28,218 nucleotides of DNA. Source: Xanthomonas cassavae CFBP 4642 (lineage in GTDB: Bacteria; Pseudomonadota; Gammaproteobacteria; Xanthomonadales; Xanthomonadaceae). This document shows positions 7,214 to 15,962 of the stretch, piece after piece. The translations under genes were made by a program, and so were the position numbers. The notes beneath the pieces were generated by a model, which was not told the DNA's origin, searched no databases, and worked only from the letters and a program-made list of their open reading frames with translations. The stretch spans positions 1,760,535 to 1,788,752 of the forward strand of contig NZ_CM002139.1 of the NCBI RefSeq assembly GCF_000454545.1, given 5' to 3'. Positions within the stretch are counted from its first letter, which is position 1. The number at the start of each line of letters is the position of its first letter.

Positions 7214-8305
7214 ATGGCCAAGAAAACCCTGATCCCGCATAGCGTCCGGCTTGAGTTCACCCCGGGCGCCCTGGTGCACAGCAATCTTTCCGGCGCGGCG
7301 TTCACCGACGACTGGCTGTGGGTCGCCGGCGACGAAGCCTGTGCGGTGGACCGGTTGCGCAAGCTGCCGCCCGGCCAGCGAGAGGCCTTGCGCTTTGGGC
7401 AGGGGCAGAGTTTTCCGTTGGCCGAGTTGCTGGATCTGCCCGGCGAAGACACCGAGGAAGCCGACCTGGAAGGCATGGGGCTGTCGGACGGGTACCTGTG
7501 GGTGGTCGGATCGCATGGGTTGAAGCGCAAGAACGCCAAGCCCGACCGCGACGATGCCGACAACGCCAAGCGCCTGACCAAGCTCAAGCTCGACGCCAAC
7601 CGCCGCCTGCTGGCCTGCTTGCCGATCGAGCGCGACGACGACGGAGCGCCGCGGCTGGTGCGCGAGACCGCCGACGGCCGCCGTGCGCTGCGCCTCAAGG
7701 GCGACGCCAAGCACAACCAACTGACCGAGCTGCTGGCCGACGATCCGCATTTCGGCCCGTTCCTGAAGATTCCCGGCAAGGACAACGGCTTCGATATCGA
7801 AGGCATCGTGGTGGATGGCCAGCGTCTGTTGCTGGGCCTGCGCGGGCCGGTATTGCGTGGCTGGTCGGCGCTGCTGGAAATCCAGGTGGAGGCGCATGGG
7901 GACCATCTGCGCCTGGCGCCGCTGGATGACGACGGCACGCTGCTGCGCAAACACTTCCTGCAATTGGGCGGGCTGGGCGTGCGCGATCTGCATTATTCTG
8001 GGGACGACCTGTACCTGCTGGCCGGGCCCACTATGGTGTTGAACGGCGAAATCCGCCTGTTCAAATGGCCGGACGCGCGCAAGCAGCTGGCCGCCAATCA
8101 GGAGGCGGTACGCTTTCAGCACGCGCTGCTGGAGTCGGCGGTACTGCCGCACGGCACCGACAGCGACCGCGCCGAGGCGATCTGCAACCTGCCACCGCAG
8201 CTGGCTGGCAAGACGCCCAGCTGGCTGGTGCTGTACGACGCACCCGGCCCGGCGCGCAGCGGTGGCGAGTGCGTGGTGTACGGCGACCTGTTGCGCAACC
8301 GCTGA
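7214..8305 (+). CDS. DUF3616-type protein
   Basis: Protein of 363 aa matching the DUF3616 family as I remember it; function unknown. The pattern is a beta-rich repeat protein: ADLEGMGLSDGYLWVVGSHG (about residues 80-100), GFDIEGIVVDGQRLLLGLRG (about 195-215) and LGVRDLHYSGDDLYLLAGPT (about 255-275) repeat a 'D-x-E-G-(x)-DG-x-LLxG' theme typical of propeller-like or esterase-like-phytase-type proteins. No signal peptide is seen, so it is probably cytoplasmic. The ATG at 7214 begins MAKKTLIP; longer in-frame extensions upstream have no support. It stands alone, 146 nt after the nitrilase-like gene and 69 nt before gltX. Confidence 0.75.
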   Translation: MAKKTLIPHSVRLEFTPGALVHSNLSGAAFTDDWLWVAGDEACAVDRLRKLPPGQREALRFGQGQSFPLAELLDLPGEDTEEADLEGMGLSDGYLWVVGSHGLKRKNAKPDRDDADNAKRLTKLKLDANRRLLACLPIERDDDGAPRLVRETADGRRALRLKGDAKHNQLTELLADDPHFGPFLKIPGKDNGFDIEGIVVDGQRLLLGLRGPVLRGWSALLEIQVEAHGDHLRLAPLDDDGTLLRKHFLQLGGLGVRDLHYSGDDLYLLAGPTMVLNGEIRLFKWPDARKQLAANQEAVRFQHALLESAVLPHGTDSDRAEAICNLPPQLAGKTPSWLVLYDAPGPARSGGECVVYGDLLRNR

Positions 8306-8339
8306 ACCGGCGGGCCGGGCAGGGCCACGCTGCGCAAGG

Positions 8340-8345
8340 TAAAAT
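8340..8345 (+). promoter_or_regulatory. Candidate -10 element for gltX
   Basis: TAAAAT lies 29 nt before the gltX ATG, an A/T island in very GC-rich surroundings. No good -35 hexamer is seen 16-18 nt upstream, so this is a weak call resting on base composition and position. Confidence 0.3.
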
Positions 8346-8374
8346 CGGCCCATCCCCGTTTGCCCGAGCGCTCC

Positions 8375-9778
8375 ATGACCTGCCGCACCCGCTTTGCCCC
8401 CAGCCCCACCGGTTACCTGCATATCGGCGGCGCCCGCACCGCCCTGTATTGCTGGCTGGAGGCACGTCGTCGCGGCGGGCAGTTCGTGCTGCGCATCGAA
8501 GACACCGACCGCGAACGCAGCACCCAGGCGGCCATCGACGCGATCCTGGAAGCGATGGACTGGCTGGGACTGGACTACGACGAAGGCCCGATCTACCAGA
8601 CCCAGCGCATCGCGCGCTACCAGGAGGTGGCCGAGCAGCTGTTGGCGCAGGGCAAGGCGTATTACGCCTACGAGACCCGCGAAGCGCTCGATGCCATGCG
8701 CGAGGCCGCAATGGCCAAGCAGGAAAAGCCGCGCTACAACGGCGCTGCGCGCGAGCAGCAGCTGCCGTACCGCGACGACCCCAATCGCGTCATCCGCTTC
8801 AAGAATCCGGTCGGCGGCAGCGTGGTCTTCGACGACCTGATCAAGGGCCGCATCGAGATCGCCAACAGCGAGCTCGACGACATGGTGATCTTCCGTCCGG
8901 ACGGCTATCCCACCTACAACTTCGCGGTGGTGGTGGACGACTGGGACATGGGCATCACCGAAGTGATCCGCGGCGACGACCACATCAACAACACCCCGCG
9001 CCAGATCAACATCTACCAAGCGCTGGGTGCGCCGGTGCCGCGTTTCGGCCACATGCCGATGATCCTGGACGAGCAGGGCGCCAAGCTCTCCAAGCGCACC
9101 GGTGCGGCCGATGTGATGCAGTACAAGGACGCCGGCTACCTGCCGCATGCCTTGATCAACTATCTGGCCCGTCTGGGCTGGTCGCATGGCGACCAGGAGC
9201 TGTTCAGCCACCAGGAGCTGCTGGACCTGTTCGACATCGCCGACGTCCATTCCAAGGCCGCGCGGCTGGACATGGCCAAGCTCGGCTGGGTCAACCAGCA
9301 TTACCTGAAGACCGACGACCCGGCCAGCATCGCGCCGCAGCTGGAATACCAGCTGGGCAAGCTCGGCATCGACGTGACCCAAGGCCCGGCCGCCGCCGAC
9401 GTGGTGGTGGCGCTGCGCGAGCGTGTGCAGACCCTCAAGGACATGGCCGAAAAGGCCATGGTCTGGTACCAGCCACTGGAGGCCTACGACGAAGCGGCGG
9501 TGATCAAGCACCTGAAGCTGGGCGCAGAAGTGCCGCTGGGCAAGGCGCGCGAGCTGCTGGCGGCGCAGCCCGAATGGACCGTGGAAAGCGTCTCGGCAGC
9601 GCTGCACGATGCTGCCGCGGCACTGGAACTGGGCATGGGCAAGGTGGCCCAGCCGCTGCGCGTGGCCATCACCGGCACCCAGGTCAGCCCGGACATTTCG
9701 CAGACGGTGTACCTGGCCGGCCGCGAGGGTGCCTTGAAACGCATCGATGCGGCACTCATCAAGATAGGAGCGGCCTGA
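8375..9778 (+). CDS. gltX: Glutamyl-tRNA synthetase
   Basis: Class I aminoacyl-tRNA synthetase charging tRNA-Glu, cytoplasmic and essential, 467 aa. The N-terminus [18 protein letters not shown] carries the HIGH-type motif (H16-I-G-G19). The KMSKS-type motif KLSKR is at residues 237-241, followed by [20 protein letters not shown]. The motif [11 protein letters not shown] (about 40-50) is the glutamate/Glx-specific signature, and the all-helical anticodon-binding region fills the C-terminal third. The length is normal for bacterial discriminating or non-discriminating GluRS. The ATG at 8375 is chosen because it puts TRFAPSPTG next to the N-terminus; the TTG at 8360 would add five residues. zur follows after 13 nt, so the two are probably cotranscribed. 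Confidence 0.97.
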   Translation: MTCRTRFAPSPTGYLHIGGARTALYCWLEARRRGGQFVLRIEDTDRERSTQAAIDAILEAMDWLGLDYDEGPIYQTQRIARYQEVAEQLLAQGKAYYAYETREALDAMREAAMAKQEKPRYNGAAREQQLPYRDDPNRVIRFKNPVGGSVVFDDLIKGRIEIANSELDDMVIFRPDGYPTYNFAVVVDDWDMGITEVIRGDDHINNTPRQINIYQALGAPVPRFGHMPMILDEQGAKLSKRTGAADVMQYKDAGYLPHALINYLARLGWSHGDQELFSHQELLDLFDIADVHSKAARLDMAKLGWVNQHYLKTDDPASIAPQLEYQLGKLGIDVTQGPAAADVVVALRERVQTLKDMAEKAMVWYQPLEAYDEAAVIKHLKLGAEVPLGKARELLAAQPEWTVESVSAALHDAAAALELGMGKVAQPLRVAITGTQVSPDISQTVYLAGREGALKRIDAALIKIGAA

Positions 9779-9791
9779 CGCCGGAGCCTGT

Positions 9792-10298
9792 ATGACCAAG
9801 CACACCCACATGCAGGACCATGCCTGCACCGAGCCGCATCACCACGTCGACGATGCCAACAGCTTCGTGCGCGCGGTGGAGCGCGCCTGCAGCGAACGCG
9901 GCCTGCGGCTGACGCCGATCCGCGCCAACGTGCTGCGGCTGATCGCCGATGCCGGCAAGCCGGTCAAGGCCTACGAACTGCTGGACTGGGTGCGCGAAGG
10001 CAAGGGCGTGGGTGCCGATGCCCCGCCCACCGTCTACCGCGCGCTGGACTTCCTGATGGCCAACGGGTTCGTGCACAAGCTCGAATCGGTCAATGCCTTC
10101 GTCGCCTGCCATCACCCCAACAGCGCCCAGCACTCGGTGCCGTTCCTGATCTGCGACCGCTGCCATAGCGCGGTGGAACTGGAAGACCGCGACGTGGTCT
10201 CGCAGCTGGAAACCCGCGCCAAAGCGCTGGGTTTCCAGCCACAGGCGCAGACACTGGAAGTGCATGGCCTTTGCGCCAAGTGCGCAGTGGTGGATTGA
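9792..10298 (+). CDS. zur: Zur, zinc-responsive Fur-family repressor
   Basis: Fur-superfamily repressor of 168 aa. The winged-helix DNA-binding half includes RGLRLTPIRANVLRLI and PPTVYRALDFLMANGFVHKLE. The structural zinc site is made by CDRC and CAKC, and the regulatory site by a His/Cys/Glu-rich middle (AFVACHHPNSAQHSVPFLICDRCH). The N-terminus is His-rich (HTHMQDHACTEPHHH), common in zinc-sensing Fur proteins. Zur is favoured over Fur because of the CHHP motif, the absence of Fur's HHDH metal motif, and known conservation of zur in Xanthomonas. A GGAG site precedes the ATG by 6 nt. It follows gltX by 13 nt. Two Zur-box-like sites lie at 21992-22006 and 22090-22104, in front of a ZnuD-like receptor gene and a MerC-like gene. 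Confidence 0.87.
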   Translation: MTKHTHMQDHACTEPHHHVDDANSFVRAVERACSERGLRLTPIRANVLRLIADAGKPVKAYELLDWVREGKGVGADAPPTVYRALDFLMANGFVHKLESVNAFVACHHPNSAQHSVPFLICDRCHSAVELEDRDVVSQLETRAKALGFQPQAQTLEVHGLCAKCAVVD

Positions 10299-10792
10299 AC
10301 ACCGCCGGCCGGCCAGCAGCGGCGGCTTCACCATTGATGCCATCAGCGCTCATCTGGCTGGCAATGTCGGATTGATCGAGAGGTTCCTGCCGGTGGAGAT
10401 CGACTGGTAGGCGCCAGCCGATGGTCGGTGGTATGTGTCTGTCCATCGCGAGGCTACGAAGGCGTTGCGGTGGGGATGATGTCTACCTTGGGTGAGCGGT
10501 GCACAGGCGCCTGCAGAAGGCGCTGCCGCAGATCCGTGCCGCCGCAGGTGCCGCATGGTGGGGCTGCATTGATGCATGGGTGCCTCACAGAGTGCACGAT
10601 CGGCGGCTAATTGCCGGTGCGTATGCGCGCTACAGTGCGGGCAGCTGGTTCGGCCGGGCCGCGTGCGGTCGCGCACGGCATGCAAGGCGGGCATGACGGT
10701 CCCGGCCGCCATCGGCGATATCGAAGCTGGCGTTCGCCGCATGCGGAAGACATGTTGGCTATTCCACGCGCACCGCACCTAGGAGCATCGCA
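10299..10792. other. 494-nt gap with possible decayed coding remnant
   Basis: No convincing complete gene lies here. A 28-codon open tail at 10324-10410 (ending RFLPVEIDW, stop at 10408-10410) has a protein-like composition but no start codon and no recognised family, so it may be the last relic of a lost gene. A 6-bp hairpin (GCGCCT at 10507-10512, AGGCGC at 10518-10523) is also present. The last 100 nt must include the cupin gene promoter. Confidence 0.4.
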
Positions 10793-11281
10793 ATGCATCT
10801 GTTCGCAACTGCTAGATCGTCTTCGATGATGGCCGCCACCGCGACGGGCGGCGAGGGGCAGGGAAACGCAGCAGGCACGCCGATCCGCGTGAGCAAGGCC
10901 GGTGGCGCCGCATCGGCGGTGGGCCCGGCCGATTACTTCACCGGCAAGGTGCGCATCGATGCACCGTTTCAGGCCGATGCGCCGGCGCGGGTGGGCGGCG
11001 CCACCGTCACGTTCGAGCCGGGTGCGCGCACTGCATGGCACACGCATCCGCTGGGACAGACGCTGATCGTCACTGCCGGCGCGGGCCGCGTGCAGGAGTG
11101 GGGCAAGCCGGCGCAGGACATTCGCCCCGGCGACATCGTGTGGATCCCGCCGGGAGTCAAGCATTGGCATGGTGCCAACGCGACCGTGGCGATGTCGCAT
11201 ATCGCCATCGCCGAGGCGGTGGACGGCTCGCCGGTGACCTGGCTGGAGCAGGTCACCGACGCGCAGTACGCCGCCGACTGA
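10793..11281 (+). CDS. Cupin-domain protein, quercetinase/mandelonitrile-lyase-like
   Basis: Small metal-binding cupin of 162 aa, probably cytoplasmic. The two cupin motifs are present: [20 protein letters not shown] (metal ligands H83, H85 and Q89) and [16 protein letters not shown] (ligand H126 preceded by H124). The spacing and the WHTHPLGQ form match the single-domain cupins commonly found with carboxymuconolactone decarboxylases, aldo/keto reductases or alcohol dehydrogenases, some of which have hydroxynitrile lyase activity. AGGAG stands 7 nt before the ATG, so the start is well supported, although the first 30 residues are low-complexity and may be unstructured. It converges with the AraC-type regulator gene. 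The natural substrate is unknown. Confidence 0.83.
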   Translation: MHLFATARSSSMMAATATGGEGQGNAAGTPIRVSKAGGAASAVGPADYFTGKVRIDAPFQADAPARVGGATVTFEPGARTAWHTHPLGQTLIVTAGAGRVQEWGKPAQDIRPGDIVWIPPGVKHWHGANATVAMSHIAIAEAVDGSPVTWLEQVTDAQYAAD

Positions 11282-11425
11282 GGTGAGTCGCCCGCCAACG
11301 CTGCCGTGCCGCGATGTGGAGGGTGGCTGCCGCGCTGGCAGGCTGTGCACTGGCACCCGGCCGCGGTGACCGCCGTGGCGTACAGGTCATTGGCGTGCTG
11401 TGACCGCGCCAGGCAGCCGGCGTGC

Positions 11426-12334
11426 CTATGCCAGTTCGGCAGCATCCGGCGTGTTCGCGCGCAGCCGCTGCGCATCGCGTGCCGGAGGCTCGCCCAGGAT
11501 GCGCGCGTAGTCGCGGCTGAATTGCGAGGCGCTTTCGTAGCCGACCCGGAAGCCCGCGTCGGCAGCGGTCAGCGCCTCGGCCACCATCAACCGGCGCGCC
11601 TCGTGCACGCGCAGATGCGAGCGGTATTCCAGCGGCGTCATCGAGGTCACCGCCTTGAAATGCGCATGGAAGGTGGAACGGCTCATCGCCGACAGATCGG
11701 CAATCTGCTCGATGCTGAAGCGCTGCGCATAGTGTTCGCGCAGCCACACGATGGCCTTGGAGATCTGGTTGAGCCGGCTGTCGGCGATCGCCATCTGGCG
11801 TACCACCGCATTGGCGGGGGCGGCCATCAGGCGATACAGCAGTTCGCGTGTCACCAACGGGGCCAACGCGGCGATCTCGTGCGGCTGGTCGAGCAGGCGT
11901 GCCAGCCGCACCGCGGTGTCCTGCAGCTGCGGCGTGCTGCGGTTGAGCAACAGCCCGGCCGGCGCGGCGTCGCGCTGTTGTTCGGTGAGTTCGGGATGCT
12001 GGATGGCCAGCTCGCTGAGGATTGCCGTGTCCAGGTCCAGGCAGAAGCACAGATACGGTTGCTCGGCGCTGGCCTGGACCACCGCGCCGACGATGGGCAG
12101 GTCCACCGAGGCCACCAGATACATCTCGGGGTGATAGTGAAATGCCTGCGCGCCCAGCATCGCCCGTTTGCGCCCTTGCGCCACCAGACACAGCATCGGC
12201 GTATAGACGGTGGGAATGGACACCGTCCGGGTCGAGCTGCGCATGATCTGCAACCCGGTAATCGGGGTGGCATGCATCCCGTCGGCAGGCGCGTGGCGCA
12301 GCAGCAGGGTGCTCAACTCGGTCAGCGAAGACAT
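11426..12334 (-). CDS. AraC-family regulator (AraC_N type)
   Basis: Transcriptional regulator of 302 aa. The N-terminal sensing domain (about residues 20-175, including [19 protein letters not shown] and [17 protein letters not shown]) is the AraC_N type. The C-terminal double helix-turn-helix covers about 195-290, with [22 protein letters not shown] as the first HTH and [29 protein letters not shown] as the second. The ATG at 12334 gives the usual family N-terminus. Regulators of this subfamily often sit beside aldo/keto reductase or alcohol dehydrogenase genes. Here the neighbours are a cupin gene (convergent) and, about 1 kb upstream, only the tail of an aldo/keto reductase gene, so its original target may have been lost. 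DNA target sites could not be identified. Confidence 0.88.
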   Translation of the reverse strand: MSSLTELSTLLLRHAPADGMHATPITGLQIMRSSTRTVSIPTVYTPMLCLVAQGRKRAMLGAQAFHYHPEMYLVASVDLPIVGAVVQASAEQPYLCFCLDLDTAILSELAIQHPELTEQQRDAAPAGLLLNRSTPQLQDTAVRLARLLDQPHEIAALAPLVTRELLYRLMAAPANAVVRQMAIADSRLNQISKAIVWLREHYAQRFSIEQIADLSAMSRSTFHAHFKAVTSMTPLEYRSHLRVHEARRLMVAEALTAADAGFRVGYESASQFSRDYARILGEPPARDAQRLRANTPDAAELA

Positions 12335-12546
12335 GCAGAACCCGTCAATGGCGCAAGGCGGCCTGGCCGCAATGGGCCGATCGTACAAGAGCGCCAGTCA
12401 CGCAGCCGCCAAGAGACCAAGCGCCAAGGTGAGCACGCGGCCTGTGCCAGTGACGGGCGCGGCCAATGCAGTGGCCGCTGCGGCGATGATAGGGCGCTCA
12501 CGTGCGGGCCGTATCATGGGCCTCCAGCCAGTGCCTGCAGCGCCCA

Positions 12547-12750
12547 ATGCCCGCCAAACCTTCGATCCTGCCGACGCCGACCAGCCCTGCCGAGTGGAAG
12601 AGGCTGGAAGCTGCCGCCACCGCAGAGCTCGCCCGTCGCACCGAGCAGGCACATCTGCAAATCCTTGGCTTGTTGACCACCCACGGCCACCTGCTCAGCG
12701 ATGCGCAGCGCCGCAGTCTGCACACGCGACTGCGGCGCGCCGGGCGCTGA
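12547..12750 (+). CDS. Small hypothetical helical protein
   Basis: Possible 67-aa cytoplasmic protein with strongly G/C third positions. After a Pro/Thr-rich start it is nearly all amphipathic helix (EWKRLEAAATAELARRTEQA; ILGLLTTHGHLLSDAQRRSL), with a basic C-terminus (TRLRRAGR). I recognise no family. No clear Shine-Dalgarno sequence precedes the ATG. It is kept because its composition is protein-like and unlike the Arg/Ala/Pro shadow frames around it. It could also be the remnant of a longer gene. Confidence 0.45.
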   Translation: MPAKPSILPTPTSPAEWKRLEAAATAELARRTEQAHLQILGLLTTHGHLLSDAQRRSLHTRLRRAGR

Positions 12751-13039
12751 CGGTTCAAGACAAGCAGGAAGGGCGCGCGCCCGCGATCCTGTCCCCGGTG
12801 CGAAATCTCGCCTTGGTTCAAACCGGATGCACTACGCGATGTCATCGCCATGGGTGTCGGCCAGGCTTATCGCTGCCATACCGTGCCGGTGTGCCCGCTG
12901 CGCATCAGAGATCCGTTACAGGTGCTGCATTACCCGCTTGCGGTTGCAGCAGCGATGCTGCAATCGCGTATCGAGCGCAGCGCGCTGACCACAGCGCGGC
13001 GAGATAACGGCCGTGCATGCGGAAACGGTGCAATCGGCG

Positions 13040-13360
13040 CTAGGTCGCTTGCTCCCACGGTGGTCGCTCGCCCAGACGCTTCAGCAGGAACTCCCCGAAG
13101 GCGCGTACGCGGGGTGGTTGCAGCTGGCGTGCAGGCATCACCGCGCTGATCTGCGAGGCCGGTGGCGGATGGTCTGGCATCACTTCCACCAGCCGCCCGC
13201 TGCGCAGTTCATCGGCGCTATGCCAGTACGAATGCACCGCGATGCCCTGGCCGGCGACCACCGCATCGCGCACCAGTTCGCCCAGGTTGCTTTCAAAGCG
13301 GCTCTGCATGCGTACCCGCACCAGCCCGCCGGCAGGGGTCTGCAGGGTCTGCGCGAGAAT
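13040..13360 (-). pseudogene. LysR-family regulator, 3' remnant
   Basis: The last roughly 105 codons of a LysR-type regulator's effector-binding domain, ending at TAG (13040-13042). The pattern RFESNLGELVRDAVVAGQGIA, then LRSGRLVEVMPDH, then RVRAFGEFLLKRLGERPPW is characteristic of the C-terminal lobe of these proteins. The N-terminal HTH and the first half of the effector domain are absent: upstream of about 13360 the same frame turns into unrelated Arg-rich sequence. At that point the other strand becomes an aldo/keto reductase tail. No functional regulator could be made. The normal arrangement of such a pair is divergent, so this fragment and the next are what remains after an internal deletion. 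Confidence 0.75.
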
Positions 13361-13495
13361 CTCGGCGCGGTGGGATGGTCGCTGACGGCCGAACAGCTGG
13401 CCCGCCTGGAGACGGTCAGCGCAGTGGAGCCACCGTATCCGTACCATCCATACTGGCGCGGTCGGTCTGCCGAGCGCAGCCCGCTGCCGGTGTAG
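13349..13495 (+). pseudogene. Aldo/keto reductase, 3' remnant
   Basis: The last roughly 48 codons of an aldo/keto reductase gene, ending at TAG (13493-13495). The frame reads LRENLGAVGWSLTAEQLARL followed by a stretch ending PYPYHPYWRG and a short basic tail. 'ENLGAVGWSLT.EQ...L', then a Pro/Tyr-rich end, is the usual C-terminus of AKR enzymes. The catalytic Asp-Tyr-Lys-His tetrad and nearly all of the TIM barrel are missing, so it cannot be active. It abuts and slightly overlaps the LysR remnant on the opposite strand. Confidence 0.7.
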
Positions 13496-13557
13496 CAACG
13501 GGCTGCAGCAGAAGGCAGCCATCCATGAGCGCGGCCACCGCAGGCACTGCCGGAGCG

Positions 13558-14142
13558 TTACAGCGTGCGGACTGCCCGTGGGATCACTTCGGGCAATACC
13601 GACCCGACACCGCTGGTGCCTTGCAGCTGCGTGCAGTACTCCAGGGCGGCGGTCACCGATGGGTAACGGATCATCGCGCTTCCATCGCTTGCCGATGCGT
13701 AGACCACGGTGCCGCCCGTCCGGACCGCCAATGCACGGGCAATGGCAGGGGTCGTACCGAACAGCTTGACCGCCGACCCCAGCAGGACCAGTTGGCCAGT
13801 GCGCGCCTCGAGCGCTGCGGCGACGCTGGAGCGTTGCGGCCCATCAAGCGTGGACGTGGCACGTGCCGCGCTGCCGGACGAGAGAAGTACCTCGTAACGA
13901 TCGAGGCGCGCGAGCGGGACATCGTCGGCAGCGGCCTGCACGAGCTGGGTGGATCGAGCGGCTGCGGTATCGGCCAAGCGCACCACCGCATCGGGAATGA
14001 GACGAAAGCGCGTGCGTCCGGCTGCGATTGCCGGCCCGGTTGCCGCCGCACGCAGACGTGCGCTGTCGGCGGTTTGTGCCGATGCCGGCATGCCGGTGCT
14101 GGCCGTGACAGCAGCGAGCAGGAAGAGGAAAGATGTCTTCAT
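13558..14142 (-). CDS. Secreted protein coupled to the subtilase gene
   Basis: Unrecognised exported protein of 194 aa. Residues 1-23 form a signal peptide (MKTSFLFLLAAVTASTG, then PASAQ with a likely cleavage after ASA). The mature part is rich in Ala, Arg, Thr and Ser, with alternating strand-like and helix-like stretches (RFRLIPDAVVRLADTAAARS; TGQLVLLGSAVKLFGTTPAI; TVVYASASDGSAMIRYPSVT) and one Cys. The start codon overlaps the current stop of the upstream subtilase gene and is 1 nt from that gene's expected original stop, so translation is coupled. Such tight coupling suggests it works with the protease in the periplasm or outside the cell, for instance as an inhibitor, chaperone or substrate. 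That role is inference from position only. Confidence 0.72.
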   Translation of the reverse strand: MKTSFLFLLAAVTASTGMPASAQTADSARLRAAATGPAIAAGRTRFRLIPDAVVRLADTAAARSTQLVQAAADDVPLARLDRYEVLLSSGSAARATSTLDGPQRSSVAAALEARTGQLVLLGSAVKLFGTTPAIARALAVRTGGTVVYASASDGSAMIRYPSVTAALEYCTQLQGTSGVGSVLPEVIPRAVRTL

Positions 14143-15962
14143 GTCAGTGGCCCACCACGCGCATTTCGAATTCCTCCAGCTTGTTTCCTGCCGTTGCTTG
14201 CGAGCATGTCGTCGACCTCGAGCGTCCAGCGCCCGGCGGAGGGCTCGTCCAGAAAGGCATTGCTCGATGTCAGCCAGACCACGGTGCCATCGGGCATCGG
14301 GTCCAGGGTTGAAAACGGCGTCATCACCGTGCTGCGCGTGCCGCTGGGCGAAACCAGTACCACGCGTAGCTGGCGTGGGTCCTTGTGCGTGGCTGAGAAA
14401 TACAGCTGCACGCCTTCCACCTTGAAGGACTGGGCGATGTCCAGGCTGAGGCGTGCCGGTGCGCCTGGGCCTCCGATGGTGCTGCTCTTGCCGTCGTAGA
14501 CTTTCCAGCTGGTGTCCTGCTGCGCAGGGAGCGAAGTGAACCGTATGGCGCGTTCCACTGCGGCAGCGCCGTCTACCAATCCGAATCCGTACCAGTTGCT
14601 GAAATGGTGGCCTGCTGCATTGGTGATCCAGCCAGGGTCGATCACGGCGCCGTTGTAGAGTGCCGTGGGCTGGTCGGGATCGATCTGGACGGCCGTGGTG
14701 GCAAGAATGTATTTGACATCGCGCAGGGTCAGTTGCGGATTGGCGCTCAGCATCAACGCAGTGACGCCTGCCACTGTCGGTGCGGCTGCAGAGGTGCCAT
14801 TCATGCGTGCGCCGTAATTGCAGGATGCATCGATCTTGGAATGGCTGGTGTCGAGCGCATTTTGTGGCGGACGCGTGCGCTCGCGGTTGCTGCCTGCGGT
14901 GCAGCCGCTCAGATCGGTGGTGACGATCGCCGGTGAAAAGAACGGCTGCGGCCCCTGTGCATTGAGAAGTCCATAGAGCTCCTTGAAGGTTTCCGGATGT
15001 GCATCGAAGCGGCGCTGAAACCCGTACTCACCGGAGAGCCCGGAGACCCACAGCGCAGATCCGGGTGAGGAGTAGCTTGCACGCACGCCGTTGGCATTCA
15101 CGCCTGCGACCACGATCATTGTGGTCAGGTTGTTGAACTGATCTGTGTTGGCGAGCGCGCAGCCAACGTTCAGTCGGCGTGTCTGGTCGCTGCAGCGGTC
15201 GATCAGCTTGCCCTGCGCGTCGACATCGATCAGCGTGTTGAAATCGTTGCCTGCCGCCTTGACGTAGATGCCGCCCTTTCCACCCCGCTGGGCCTGCATC
15301 AGCGTTTCAAGGGAGCGCTGCTCGTCGGTTGCGCTGAAAGGATAGGTGAGCGAGGCGGCCCCCCAGCTGTTATTGAACACATCCATCGCACGTGCCTGCG
15401 GACCATCTCCCCACGCATAGCGCATGGCGACGTACTGCTTGCCGCCATCGGTCACCGCGATCATGTTGAAGCCAGCCAGCCCTGCCTCCGGCGCAACGCC
15501 CCGCCCGCCAATCCCGTTCCACCCGCGCTCGGCAATGATCCCGGCAACGGCGGTGCCGTGGTCGGTGTCGATCTCGTCCTTCGGTGGCGTGGGGTCGCTG
15601 GAACCGGTCAGGAAATTATACGAGCCGCCGTTAACAACGTTGTCGATCAGGTCCGGGTGGGCGATCTCCAGGCCATTGTCGATCACGGCCACATGGACAC
15701 CAGCGCCACGGATGCCAAGCGAGTGCAGGAGGTCCACATCCAGATCCACGCCGGGAACTGGTCTGCCATCGCCAAAGACAGGCTGGCCGCGGTTGAGCAG
15801 ATGCCATTCATATCGGAATAACGGATCGCTGCCCACGGCGGCGCCGCGCAGTGCAGCGTTGGCACCAGGCGGTTGTGCGTTGACGGCGCCAAGTGCCGTA
15901 AATAGCGAGAACGCAAGCGTACCCGCAGATGCCAGCGTCAAGCGGCTTGAAGGAGGTTTCAT
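14139..15962 (-). CDS. Secreted subtilase (S8) with P domain, frameshifted end
   Basis: Exported serine endopeptidase, 607 aa as read. A signal peptide covers residues 1-29. The catalytic domain (about 45-480) has the full triad: D95 in VAVIDNGLEIAHPDL, H135 in DTDHGTAVAGI and S391 in MNGTSAAAPTVAGV, with oxyanion N239 in AAGND. A proprotein-convertase P domain follows (about 495-600), so it belongs to the kexin/furin-like branch common in Xanthomonas. The last residues are abnormal: after WTLEVDDMLASNG the frame reads RKQAGGIRNARGG. The next frame encodes KLEEFEMRVVGH and a TGA (14144-14146), a natural P-domain end. One extra T in the plus-strand run 14184-14186 (an extra A in the coding strand) explains this. 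The catalytic domain is intact, but P-domain folding may be affected. Confidence 0.9.
   Translation of the reverse strand: MKPPSSRLTLASAGTLAFSLFTALGAVNAQPPGANAALRGAAVGSDPLFRYEWHLLNRGQPVFGDGRPVPGVDLDVDLLHSLGIRGAGVHVAVIDNGLEIAHPDLIDNVVNGGSYNFLTGSSDPTPPKDEIDTDHGTAVAGIIAERGWNGIGGRGVAPEAGLAGFNMIAVTDGGKQYVAMRYAWGDGPQARAMDVFNNSWGAASLTYPFSATDEQRSLETLMQAQRGGKGGIYVKAAGNDFNTLIDVDAQGKLIDRCSDQTRRLNVGCALANTDQFNNLTTMIVVAGVNANGVRASYSSPGSALWVSGLSGEYGFQRRFDAHPETFKELYGLLNAQGPQPFFSPAIVTTDLSGCTAGSNRERTRPPQNALDTSHSKIDASCNYGARMNGTSAAAPTVAGVTALMLSANPQLTLRDVKYILATTAVQIDPDQPTALYNGAVIDPGWITNAAGHHFSNWYGFGLVDGAAAVERAIRFTSLPAQQDTSWKVYDGKSSTIGGPGAPARLSLDIAQSFKVEGVQLYFSATHKDPRQLRVVLVSPSGTRSTVMTPFSTLDPMPDGTVVWLTSSNAFLDEPSAGRWTLEVDDMLASNGRKQAGGIRNARGGPLT

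Noticed and set aside
8065..9795. Second long plus-strand frame overlapping gltX
   Set aside because: An alternative frame of gltX with Arg/Pro/Gly-rich low-complexity translation; the HIGH and KMSKS-type motifs are in the other frame.
6647..9829. Open frame of over 1000 codons on the minus strand, opposite the nitrilase-like, DUF3616 and gltX genes
   Set aside because: It is an antisense shadow caused by G/C-biased third positions. The translation is His/Gln/Arg/Ala-rich with no domains, and the plus-strand genes have complete motifs.
12815..12824. GGTTCAAACC, resembling a tRNA T-arm
   Set aside because: No complementary 5-bp T-stem, no acceptor stem and no CCA end can be folded around it.
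12751..13039. Possible further remnants of the lost LysR/AKR cluster
   Set aside because: All frames read as Arg/Cys/Ala-rich sequence without any recognisable family segment.
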